This document shows positions 7,655 through 15,014 of a DNA stretch of 32,522 bases, piece after piece. Location of the stretch: the NCBI GenBank assembly GCA_045616165.1, contig JAZLGF010000002.1, forward strand, positions 1 through 32,522. Direction: 5' to 3'. The notes beneath the pieces were generated by a model, which did no database searches, had not been told where the DNA came from, and worked only from the letters and a program-made list of their open reading frames with translations. The translations under genes were made by a program, and so were the position numbers. Position 1 is the stretch's first letter; every line of letters starts with the position of its first letter. This stretch comes from RGIG5612 sp045616165. Lineage in GTDB: Bacteria > Bacillota > Clostridia > Lachnospirales > Lachnospiraceae.

Positions 7655-7676
7655 TTTTATAAGGAAGTAAGATAAA

Positions 7677-8426
7677 ATGAGAAGAAAAGTTATTGCTGGA
7701 AACTGGAAAATGAATAAAACTCCTAGTGAAGCAAAGGAGTTAATAAAGACATTAAAACCAAAGGTTTTTAATCAAAACGTTGATGTGATTTTTTGTGTAC
7801 CATTTGTTGATATACAAGTAGCTATTGATGAATTAATGGGAAGTAATGTTGCTGTTGGTGCGCAAAACATGTTCTTTGAAGAAAAAGGTGCATATACAGG
7901 TGAGATTTCTCCTAACATGCTTTATGAACTCGGCGTTGAATATGTAATTGTTGGCCATTCAGAGCGTAGACAAATTTTTGGTGAAACAGATGAATGCATT
8001 AACCAAAAGGTATTAGCTGCTTTTGAACATGACATAATTCCTATTGTTTGCTGTGGCGAAACGCTAGAACAAAGAGAGGCAAATGAAACAATTGAATTTG
8101 TTCAAGGTCAAGTTGCAAGTGCTTTTGAAGATGTTAGTCCTGAAGATGCGGTTAATGCTATTATAGCTTATGAGCCTATTTGGGCTATTGGCACAGGAAA
8201 AGTAGCTACGGCAGAGCAAGCCGAAGAAGTTTGTCTTGCTATAAGAGATAAAATATGTGATTTATATGGTGAAGATATTGCAGAAGAAATCCGTATTCTT
8301 TACGGTGGAAGTGTTAATGGAAATAATGCTGCTGAGATTTTTGCTATGGAAGATATTGATGGCGGATTAGTTGGTGGGGCATCTCTTAAAGAGGATTTTG
8401 CTAAGATAGTAAATTACAATAGATAA
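7677..8426 (+). CDS. tpiA: Triosephosphate isomerase
   Basis: This TIM-barrel enzyme of 249 residues interconverts dihydroxyacetone phosphate and glyceraldehyde 3-phosphate. The catalytic residues are visible: K11 (GNWKMN), H94 (VGHSERR) and E166 (AYEPIWAIGTGK). The phosphate-gripping loop 6 follows E166, and the GGSVNGNN and GGLVGGASL segments are at the C-terminus. AAGGAAG precedes ATG 7677. The stop codon overlaps the ruvA ATG by one base, so the glycolytic and recombination genes are translationally adjacent. The phosphoglycerate mutase gene that often follows tpiA in Firmicutes is absent here. Confidence 0.97.
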   Translation: MRRKVIAGNWKMNKTPSEAKELIKTLKPKVFNQNVDVIFCVPFVDIQVAIDELMGSNVAVGAQNMFFEEKGAYTGEISPNMLYELGVEYVIVGHSERRQIFGETDECINQKVLAAFEHDIIPIVCCGETLEQREANETIEFVQGQVASAFEDVSPEDAVNAIIAYEPIWAIGTGKVATAEQAEEVCLAIRDKICDLYGEDIAEEIRILYGGSVNGNNAAEIFAMEDIDGGLVGGASLKEDFAKIVNYNR

Positions 8427-9022
8427 TGATTGGTTATATTAAAGGCGTAGTTACGCAGATTAATGAAAATAATATTATTCTTGATAATAATGGCATAGGT
8501 TATTTAATTAACATGCCGGTATCTTCTATGTTCAGACTTAGTGAAGGTTTAGAAACAACTATTTATACTTTCATGGCTTTTGGAAAAGAGGATGTGCAGC
8601 TTTGTGGATTTATTTCTAAGGACGATTTAGAAATGTTTAAGAATTTGCTTAAAGTAAGTGGCATTGGACCAAAAGGTGCTATGAATATATTATCTAGTGT
8701 TGATACCGAAACGCTTAAGATGGCTATTGTGTCAGGAGATGATAAACTTATTGCTAAGTCAAAAGGAATTAGTGCTAAGACTGCACAAAAGATAATTCTA
8801 GAACTTAAGGGAAAAGTTAATAAGAACATGCTTAGTGAAGGTTTAGATTTAGGCAATAAAATTTCACAAAATAATAGTATTATTGATGAAGCTATTAATG
8901 TTGTTGTGGCTACAGGATTTGATCGCACGACATGCATGAAAGCAATTTCAAAAATTGAAATTACAGATAGTATGAGTGCTGACGATTTAATTGATGCAAT
9001 ATTTGCAAATATTAACTTTTAA
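8426..9022 (+). CDS. ruvA: Holliday junction branch migration protein RuvA
   Basis: RuvA forms a tetramer that holds the four-way junction for the RuvB motor. The 198-residue protein starts MIGYIKG, typical of the N-terminal OB-fold domain. The middle has two helix-hairpin-helix segments, seen as LLKVSGIGPKGAMNIL and AKSKGISAKTAQKIILELKGK, and the small C-terminal RuvB-binding domain ends the protein. The start overlaps the tpiA stop (TAATG). ruvB begins two bases after its stop codon. There is no ruvC nearby, as is usual in Firmicutes, which use other resolvases. Confidence 0.95.
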   Translation: MIGYIKGVVTQINENNIILDNNGIGYLINMPVSSMFRLSEGLETTIYTFMAFGKEDVQLCGFISKDDLEMFKNLLKVSGIGPKGAMNILSSVDTETLKMAIVSGDDKLIAKSKGISAKTAQKIILELKGKVNKNMLSEGLDLGNKISQNNSIIDEAINVVVATGFDRTTCMKAISKIEITDSMSADDLIDAIFANINF

Positions 9023-9024
9023 TT

Positions 9025-10017
9025 ATGGATAAAAACGCAATTAATATTAATTTAATACCAGAAGAAAAAGAAAGCGAAAATAATCTTAGACCACTTAATT
9101 TTGATACGTATATTGGTCAGGAAAAGATTAAGAATAATCTAAAGATTTATATTCAAGCAGCAAAAGAAAGACATGAGCCTATTGACCATGTTCTTTTATA
9201 TGGCTCTCCTGGATTAGGTAAAACTACACTTGCTGGAATTATTGCTAATGAGATGGGTTCCTCTATGAAAATAGTTGCTGGCCCTTCTATTGAGTATCCA
9301 GGCGAAATTTTAGCGATAATAAAACAACTTCCAAAGGGCGGCGTTTTATTTATTGATGAAATACATAGACTTTCTAAACCGGTAGAAGAAGCTTTGTATT
9401 CTGTTATGGAAGATTTTGCTTTTGATGCAGTTATTGAAAATGGAGAACAAACAACTGTTAGAAGAATTAATGTGGATAGATTCACATTAATTGGCGCTAC
9501 TACAAGGGCGGGACTTTTGTCTGCGCCCCTTCGTGACAGATTTGGAATTATTCATAGAATGGAATTTTATGAGCCTGATGAATTAGCGCAAATAGTTACT
9601 AATTCAGCAGCAAAATTAAACATAGATAAGATAGAAAAAAGTGGAGCTTTAGAAATTGGAAATTGTTCACGAGGCACACCTAGAATTGCAAATAGAATAT
9701 TAAGAAGAGTAAGAGATTATGCTCAGGTTAAATATGACGGCAAGATAACAAAAGAAGTTGTTGATGAAGCATTAGCACTTTTAGATATTGATCAAAAGGG
9801 TTTAGATTTAACTGATAGAGCAATACTTCTTACAATGATAAATAAGTTTAATGGTGGCCCAGTAGGAATCGATACATTGGCGGCAGCAATAGGCGATGAC
9901 CCAGGAACAATAGAAGATGTATATGAGCCATACCTTGTTAAATGTGGCTTCATTAATCGTACCCCACGTGGTCGTGTAGTTACTGATTTAGCATATAAAC
10001 ATTTAGAAAGACACTAA
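9025..10017 (+). CDS. ruvB: Holliday junction branch migration ATPase RuvB
   Basis: This AAA+ hexameric motor drives branch migration with RuvA. The 330-residue protein has LRPLNFDTYIGQEK near residues 21-34, Walker A GSPGLGKTT at about 60-68, Walker B FIDEIHR near 112-118, sensor and arginine-finger region GATTRAGLLSAPLRDRFG, and the winged-helix C-terminus with GGPVGIDTLAAAIGDDPGTIEDVYEPYL and RTPRGR. All key motifs are intact. It directly follows ruvA. After its stop comes a long inverted repeat, then repeat copy 3, before the SEDS gene. Confidence 0.97.
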   Translation: MDKNAININLIPEEKESENNLRPLNFDTYIGQEKIKNNLKIYIQAAKERHEPIDHVLLYGSPGLGKTTLAGIIANEMGSSMKIVAGPSIEYPGEILAIIKQLPKGGVLFIDEIHRLSKPVEEALYSVMEDFAFDAVIENGEQTTVRRINVDRFTLIGATTRAGLLSAPLRDRFGIIHRMEFYEPDELAQIVTNSAAKLNIDKIEKSGALEIGNCSRGTPRIANRILRRVRDYAQVKYDGKITKEVVDEALALLDIDQKGLDLTDRAILLTMINKFNGGPVGIDTLAAAIGDDPGTIEDVYEPYLVKCGFINRTPRGRVVTDLAYKHLERH

Positions 10018-10020
10018 AAA

Positions 10021-10088
10021 CTCGCAAATCGCATGAACTTTTTTCAACCGCTAAAAACGCTCTGAAAAAAGTTATGCGACTTTGCTCG
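10021..10088 (+). repeat. Long inverted repeat after ruvB
   Basis: GCAAATCGCATGAACTTTTT (from 10024) is complementary to the segment 10065-10085, which reads AAAAAAGTTATGCGACTTTG and on to C. The stem is about 20 bp with one wobble and one bulged base, and the loop is 20 bases (10045-10064). The stem starts only four bases after the ruvB stop codon. There is no T-tract on the 3' side, so it is not a standard intrinsic terminator in this direction; it may stabilise the mRNA end or pause transcription. Confidence 0.65.
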
Positions 10089-10109
10089 TAGAATAATTCA
10101 TAAGCCATT

Positions 10110-10184
10110 AGCGAGCGGAGCAGTGCAGCTCGTTATCGGCGAGTTGGAACCCGAGCCAGGAACGAGCTGCACTGTCCGCGAGCA
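10110..10184 (+). repeat. Dispersed structured repeat, copy 3
   Basis: CAGTGCAGCTCGTT (10121-10134) pairs perfectly with AACGAGCTGCACTG (10161-10174), 14 bp with no mismatch. It encloses the same 26-base apical region (10135-10160) as copy 1 apart from its last base. The leader GCGAGCGGAGC starts at 10111 and the tail GCGAGC is at 10178-10183. The element ends about 13 bases before the SEDS gene start codon, so the folded form could limit ribosome access. Confidence 0.85.
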
Positions 10185-10196
10185 CTAAAGATTATT

Positions 10197-11771
10197 ATGA
10201 CAGAGATATTACTAACTGGTGCTAAATATTTAATGATAATATTTATGGCCTATTTCGTTTATATATCATTCAGAGCTCAAAGAGATGTTCCAGATGATAG
10301 AAAAAAGGTCACTTTTATTTTGCAAAGAGTTTTCATTATTTTGACACATGCTCTTGCATTTTTTTGTATCTGCGTAAATATCACTTTGAATCCAGATATT
10401 AGTTTTAATATTCCACACGCAATAGGTTTGTATGTTGGCCAGCTAGCATATTTAATAATTATCGGTATTGTTATTCCGCGTCTTGTAAGCCTCTCTCAAG
10501 GCCTTAATAATGTCATGTGCATGTTTATAGCGATAGGTTTTATTATTCAGACAAGACTTAGTTATGAAACATCGGTTAGACAGTTTATTATTTTGATAGT
10601 CGGAACAGCAATCTTTGTTGTATTTGTTTTTCTATGTAAAAAGGCAAAATTTCTTAGAAATTTAACATGGATATATTGCGTAGTTGGTATGGCACTTTTA
10701 CTTTTGGTTTTAATTTTATCAAGAGTAACAAGAGGAGCAAAGCTAGCGATTGATTTAGGATTTTTCTCATTCCAACCAATGGAATTTGTAAAAATAATTT
10801 TTGTAATGTTTGTCGCAAGTGCATTTTATAAATCAAAAGATTTAAAGACAATATTAATTACAGCTGCATGTGCGGCAGTGCATATATTAATTGTTGTATT
10901 TTGCAGAGATTTAGGTTCAGCTTTAATACTATTTGTTATATATGTTTTAATGCTTTATGTTACAACACGAAAGCTTTCATATCTTGGAATAAGTGTTGGA
11001 TGTTTTGCGCTTGCTTCTGTTTTAGCGTATTTACTATTTAGTCATGTTCAGGTTCGTATTCAAGTATGGCTTAATCCATGGGCTGATATAGACGGTACAG
11101 GATATCAAATCACGCAAAGTTTATTTGCAGTCGGAACTGGCGGATGGTTTGGCTCAGGACTTTTTAGAGGCTCGCCTAAAAATGTCCCGATGGTTTCAAA
11201 TGATATGGTTATTTCGGCGATATCAGAAGAAATGGGAGCAATCTTTACTATACTTTTAATTTTACTTAGTCTTTGTTTTATTCTTATGGTAATGAGAGTT
11301 GCGATTAGAGTTAATAATACATTTTATAAATTATTGGCTTTTGGATTAGGCACGTCATATGCAATCCAAGTTTTCTTAACTATTGGTGGAGCATTAAAAT
11401 TCATTCCGCTTACAGGCGTAAATCTTCCTTTTATTTCAAGCGGAGGTTCCTCACTTATTGCATCAATGGTAATGATAGGAATAATTCAAGCTGTATATGT
11501 TATAAGTGAAGCCGATGTTGCATCAGAAAGAGAAATGATTGCATCAGGCGCAGATATTGAAGAGTTTGAAAATATTTCAGATAAAAAAATTAAAAAGGAA
11601 CATGAAAAGGCTTTTAAGGATTTAAAGATTATTCCAATTAACGATGATGAGATAATTAATAACGATAATGAAAATTTAAGACACATGAATAATAAAATCA
11701 AACAGGTAAATCCAGATGATTTAATAGAGAAAGATAAAAAAATTATTCATATAGATGCTGACGACTTTTAA
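10197..11771 (+). CDS. SEDS-family peptidoglycan glycosyltransferase (FtsW/RodA/SpoVE type)
   Basis: This is an integral membrane protein of 524 residues with about ten or more hydrophobic segments over residues 1-440. SEDS proteins polymerise lipid II into glycan strands together with a partner class B PBP. The key Asp is probably D238 in CRDLGSALILF. The C-terminal signature is PFISSGGSS from residue 411. The last 80 or so residues form a charged, asparagine- and aspartate-rich cytoplasmic tail that is longer than in typical RodA. The partner PBP starts two bases after the stop. The ribosome binding site is weak (CTAAAG) and lies just after repeat copy 3. RodA-like versus FtsW-like cannot be settled by eye. 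Confidence 0.9.
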   Translation: MTEILLTGAKYLMIIFMAYFVYISFRAQRDVPDDRKKVTFILQRVFIILTHALAFFCICVNITLNPDISFNIPHAIGLYVGQLAYLIIIGIVIPRLVSLSQGLNNVMCMFIAIGFIIQTRLSYETSVRQFIILIVGTAIFVVFVFLCKKAKFLRNLTWIYCVVGMALLLLVLILSRVTRGAKLAIDLGFFSFQPMEFVKIIFVMFVASAFYKSKDLKTILITAACAAVHILIVVFCRDLGSALILFVIYVLMLYVTTRKLSYLGISVGCFALASVLAYLLFSHVQVRIQVWLNPWADIDGTGYQITQSLFAVGTGGWFGSGLFRGSPKNVPMVSNDMVISAISEEMGAIFTILLILLSLCFILMVMRVAIRVNNTFYKLLAFGLGTSYAIQVFLTIGGALKFIPLTGVNLPFISSGGSSLIASMVMIGIIQAVYVISEADVASEREMIASGADIEEFENISDKKIKKEHEKAFKDLKIIPINDDEIINNDNENLRHMNNKIKQVNPDDLIEKDKKIIHIDADDF

Positions 11772-11773
11772 TT

Positions 11774-13240
11774 ATGGGTGAAAGAAAAAAAATCAGAAAA
11801 ATTAATAGGCAAAGAAAGAAGTTAAATACCTCGCGTATTATCAATCAAGATATTATTAAGGTATCTATTTTCTTCTGTATTCTTGCGGCCGCATTGATAG
11901 TATATCTATGTGTATTTTTAACTTTTGATGCGAGCTCAGTAATTAATAATACCTATAATAAACGTACTGAATCTTTCAAAAAAATTGTTAAGAGGGGAAG
12001 TATTTATTCTGCAGATGGTAAGGTTTTAGCTTACTCAGAAGTAAAAGATGGTGTTGAATATAGATATTATCCTTTTAATAATGTTTTTTCACATGTTATT
12101 GGATTTGAAGATTTCGGCGGATTAGGACTGGAATCTTCATATAACTTTTATATGCTTACTACCCATACGAACATGTTTGAAAAGATTTCAAATGAATTTA
12201 ATGGTCTAAAAAATCCTGGGGATAACTTAAATACAACGCTTGATTCAAACTTGCAAAGTTATATTTATGACTTATTTGGAGACCTAAAAGGTGGCGCTAT
12301 TGCACTTGATCCTTCTAATGGTCATATTTATGCTATGGTTTCAAAACCTGATTTTAATCCAAATACAGTTAAAGATATGTGGGATGAAATTTCAAAGGAT
12401 ACAGAAAATTCGCCACTTGTTAATAGGGTCACTCAAGGAAAATATACGCCAGGTTCAACATTTAAGATTTTTACATTAAATGAGTTTATGAATGAGAATT
12501 CAAATTATGAAGATTTTAACTTTTTATGTGAAGGAAGTACGCCAGTAGAAGATGGAATAGAAATAAGTTGCTCGGATTTTATTGAACATGGCCAGGAAAA
12601 CTTAAAAGATGCATTCGCTTATTCATGTAACTGTGCTTTTTCAAATATTGGTTTGACACTTGATCTTGATAAATTCAAAAAACAAAATGAAAATTTATTA
12701 TTTAATAAGGAACTTCCAATTGATATAGCACATAATAATGCGTCATATGATTTAGCTTCGGATGAATCAAAATTCATGATTATGGAAACTACATTTGGAC
12801 AAGGAAAGACTTTAACAAATCCACTGCATCTTTCACTTGTTATGAGTGCTATTGCTAATAATGGGATATTAATGAATCCACATATTGTTCTTAATACTAC
12901 AAATGACGCAGGAAATATTATAGAAAGATTTTCTGATTCAAAATATGGAAAACTTTTTAATGAGACAGAAGTTAATAGACTTAGAGAATATTTAAGAGCT
13001 GTTGTTGAATATGGAACGGGCACAAATGTTAATGGTGGAAATTATACTGCGTTTGGTAAAACTGGAACCGCCCAAACTTCTGATTCAAAATATAAAGAAA
13101 TAAATAATTCGTGGTTTGTTGGTTTTGCAGAAAAAGATGGACAAAGCTTAGTAGTTTGTGCCATTATAGAGAACACAAATGAAGTTGGAGTTGGAGCTAC
13201 ATATATAGCAAGAAACGTTTTTGATTATTATTTTAATTGA
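11774..13240 (+). CDS. Class B penicillin-binding protein (transpeptidase, PbpA/FtsI-like)
   Basis: This D,D-transpeptidase of 488 residues cross-links peptidoglycan. A basic N-terminal tail is followed by one membrane anchor at about residues 29-50. The segment VKRGSIYSADGKVLAYS begins the pedestal region. The penicillin-binding domain holds S228-T-F-K231 (active-site serine), S284-C-N286 and K429-T-G431. It is short, with a compact pedestal like the PbpA proteins paired with RodA in Gram-positives, and has no PASTA repeats. The gene is two bases after the SEDS gene, which implies a working pair. No terminator is obvious after it. Confidence 0.9.
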   Translation: MGERKKIRKINRQRKKLNTSRIINQDIIKVSIFFCILAAALIVYLCVFLTFDASSVINNTYNKRTESFKKIVKRGSIYSADGKVLAYSEVKDGVEYRYYPFNNVFSHVIGFEDFGGLGLESSYNFYMLTTHTNMFEKISNEFNGLKNPGDNLNTTLDSNLQSYIYDLFGDLKGGAIALDPSNGHIYAMVSKPDFNPNTVKDMWDEISKDTENSPLVNRVTQGKYTPGSTFKIFTLNEFMNENSNYEDFNFLCEGSTPVEDGIEISCSDFIEHGQENLKDAFAYSCNCAFSNIGLTLDLDKFKKQNENLLFNKELPIDIAHNNASYDLASDESKFMIMETTFGQGKTLTNPLHLSLVMSAIANNGILMNPHIVLNTTNDAGNIIERFSDSKYGKLFNETEVNRLREYLRAVVEYGTGTNVNGGNYTAFGKTGTAQTSDSKYKEINNSWFVGFAEKDGQSLVVCAIIENTNEVGVGATYIARNVFDYYFN

Positions 13241-13254
13241 TATGTATTTGTCTA

Positions 13255-13284
13255 TTGCCACTGAGCTAAGACAATGTATATAAA
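13255..13284 (+). promoter_or_regulatory. Probable promoter of yicC-gmk-rpoZ-rimO-pgsA
   Basis: TTGCCA (13255-13260) and TATAAA (13279-13284) are separated by 18 bases, in the only sizeable gap between the PBP gene and yicC. Each hexamer matches the sigma-A consensus at five of six positions. The expected transcript start is about 20 bases before the yicC ATG. Confidence 0.55.
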
Positions 13285-13310
13285 TCTTAATACAAAGGAA
13301 GAAAAGAAAA

Positions 13311-14189
13311 ATGATTTATAGCATGACTGGATTTGGTCGTAATGAAACTACCAAAGACAACAAAAAAGTAGTTATTGAACTAAAATCGGTTAATCACAAA
13401 TATTTTGACTTAAATATTAGAATGCCGAGAAAATTTAATTTATTTGAAAACAAAATTCGTTCGCTTCTTAAGGAATACGCTTGCCGTGGAAAAATTGATA
13501 TGTATATTTCTTATGAAGATCTTAATGACCAAGCATCATCTCTTAAATATAATGCCACTTTAGCAAAAGAATATTTTGATTATTATAAACAAATTCAAGC
13601 TGAATTAAATATTGATGATGATATTAGAACTTCCACAATAGCTAGATGCCAGGACGTTTTAGTTTTAGAAGAACAAGAAATTAATGAAGATGAGATGTGG
13701 GCATTTCTTGAAGAACCTCTAAGGCAAGCATTTTCAATGTTTGCTGATTCTAGAGCAAAAGAAGGTGAAAGCTTAAAAGAAAATATTTTAGTTAAGCTTG
13801 ATGAGATGAGTAAGCATGTAGCTTTCATAGAAGAAAGAGTTCCTTTAATTATTTCTGAATACAAAGAAAAACTTAATGAAAAAGTTAAAGATTTTTTAGC
13901 TAACAGTCAAATTGATGAAGGAAGAATCGCAGCAGAAGTTACTTTATATGCGGATAAAATTGCTGTTGATGAGGAACTTGTAAGACTTGCTACACATATT
14001 AATAATATGAAAGATATCTTGAATAAAGGTAAAGAAATTGGAAGAAATCTTGATTTTCTGGCACAAGAAATGAATAGAGAGTCTAATACTATTTTATCTA
14101 AATCTAATGATATTGAGATTACTAATAGAGGCATTGAACTAAAGACTTGTATAGAGAAAATTAGAGAACAAGTTCAAAATATTGAATAA
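13311..14189 (+). CDS. YicC/YloC family endoribonuclease
   Basis: This 292-residue protein starts IYSMTGFGR, the hallmark of the YicC/YloC family. The C-terminal DUF1732 part carries the conserved segment FLAQEMNRESNTILSKS followed by DIEITNRGIELK. E. coli YicC is reported to act as an endoribonuclease in RNA turnover; the role in Gram-positives is less clear. AAGGAAG lies upstream of ATG 13311. gmk follows after 12 bases. In many Firmicutes remA lies between yicC and gmk, but there is no room for it here. The long central region is rich in Glu and Lys and is predicted helical by composition. Confidence 0.9.
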   Translation: MIYSMTGFGRNETTKDNKKVVIELKSVNHKYFDLNIRMPRKFNLFENKIRSLLKEYACRGKIDMYISYEDLNDQASSLKYNATLAKEYFDYYKQIQAELNIDDDIRTSTIARCQDVLVLEEQEINEDEMWAFLEEPLRQAFSMFADSRAKEGESLKENILVKLDEMSKHVAFIEERVPLIISEYKEKLNEKVKDFLANSQIDEGRIAAEVTLYADKIAVDEELVRLATHINNMKDILNKGKEIGRNLDFLAQEMNRESNTILSKSNDIEITNRGIELKTCIEKIREQVQNIE

Positions 14190-14201
14190 AAGAGGCGCAT
14201 A

Positions 14202-14774
14202 ATGGAAAAAGGCATTGTTTTAATTGTTTCAGGTTTATCAGGAGCAGGAAAAGGGTCTATTTGCAAAGGATTAATGAAAAAATATCCTAATTATGTTTTT
14301 AGTGTTTCTGCTACGACTAGAGCTCCTAGAGAAGGAGAAGTTGATGGTGTTGACTATTTCTTTATTTCAAAAGATGAATTTGAACAAAGAATAAAAGAAG
14401 ATGATTTTCTTGAATACAATTATTATGCCGGAAACTATTATGGAACCCCAAAGGCATGGGTTGAAGAACAAATTGAACTTGGAAATAATATTATTTTAGA
14501 AATTGATTATCACGGTGCTTTTAATGCTAAAGAAAAGATTGATAGAACTACTTTAGTATTTATTCTCCCTCCAAGTATGGAAGAATTAAAAGCCAGGCTA
14601 CTTAAAAGAGGCTCGGAAACTCCGCAAACAATTGAAGAAAGGTTAAAAATTGCTGAAAATGAGCTAAAATTAGTCGATAAATTTGACCATAATATTATTA
14701 ATGAAAATGTTGAAAATTCGGTCGATTTGTTGCATAATATAGTGCAAATTGAAAAGAAAAAACTAGGAGAGTGA
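14202..14774 (+). CDS. gmk: Guanylate kinase
   Basis: It phosphorylates GMP to GDP using ATP. The P-loop SGLSGAGKGS spans residues 10-19. The GMP-binding part is seen in SATTRAPREGEVDGVDYFF, then FLEYNYYAGNYYGTP, all typical of bacterial guanylate kinase, and the lid region has RLLKRGSET. The length of 190 residues is normal. The gene lies between yicC and rpoZ, a conserved Firmicute arrangement linking nucleotide supply, RNA polymerase omega and (p)ppGpp-related control. Three bases separate it from rpoZ. Confidence 0.95.
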   Translation: MEKGIVLIVSGLSGAGKGSICKGLMKKYPNYVFSVSATTRAPREGEVDGVDYFFISKDEFEQRIKEDDFLEYNYYAGNYYGTPKAWVEEQIELGNNIILEIDYHGAFNAKEKIDRTTLVFILPPSMEELKARLLKRGSETPQTIEERLKIAENELKLVDKFDHNIINENVENSVDLLHNIVQIEKKKLGE

Positions 14775-14777
14775 ATT

Positions 14778-15014
14778 ATGTTACATCCATCATACACAGA
14801 TTTAATGGACGCAGTTAATTGCGATATTGAAAATGGTGAACAACCTGTTGTTCAGAGTAGATATTCAATCGTTATGGCAGCTTCTAAAAGAGCACGTCAG
14901 ATTGTTGACGGTGCAGAAACATTAGTAGAAAATCCTTCTGCTAAACCTCTTTCAACTGCTGTTGATGAAATTTATTCCCAGAAAGTAACTATTCTTAATA
15001 AAGATGAAGACTAA
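14778..15014 (+). CDS. rpoZ: DNA-directed RNA polymerase omega subunit
   Basis: This small subunit (78 residues) helps assemble RNA polymerase by binding the beta-prime subunit. The conserved omega segment is SRYSIVMAASKRARQI at about residues 27-42, preceded by MLHPSYTDLM, common in clostridial omega proteins. A short acidic tail follows. GGAGAG precedes ATG 14778. Its 3' end overlaps the rimO start by 11 bases in another frame, so the two are probably translationally coupled. The position after gmk supports the call. Confidence 0.9.
   Translation: MLHPSYTDLMDAVNCDIENGEQPVVQSRYSIVMAASKRARQIVDGAETLVENPSAKPLSTAVDEIYSQKVTILNKDED

Noticed and set aside
137..10184. CRISPR array
   Set aside because: The copies are kilobases apart, have structured intergenic placement and no regular spacers or cas genes.
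137..10184. Insertion sequence or transposase-bearing element
   Set aside because: The repeats are under 85 bases with no open frame, no clear terminal inverted repeats and no evident target duplications. A small non-autonomous element stays possible but is not shown.
13248..13274. TTGTCT/AGACAA inverted repeat before yicC as an operator or terminator
   Set aside because: Only six pairs around a 15-base loop, without T-tract; easily due to chance, and it overlaps the better-supported promoter.
14190..14201. A remA gene between yicC and gmk
   Set aside because: The gap is 12 bases; remA is absent here, which may only mean it lies elsewhere.
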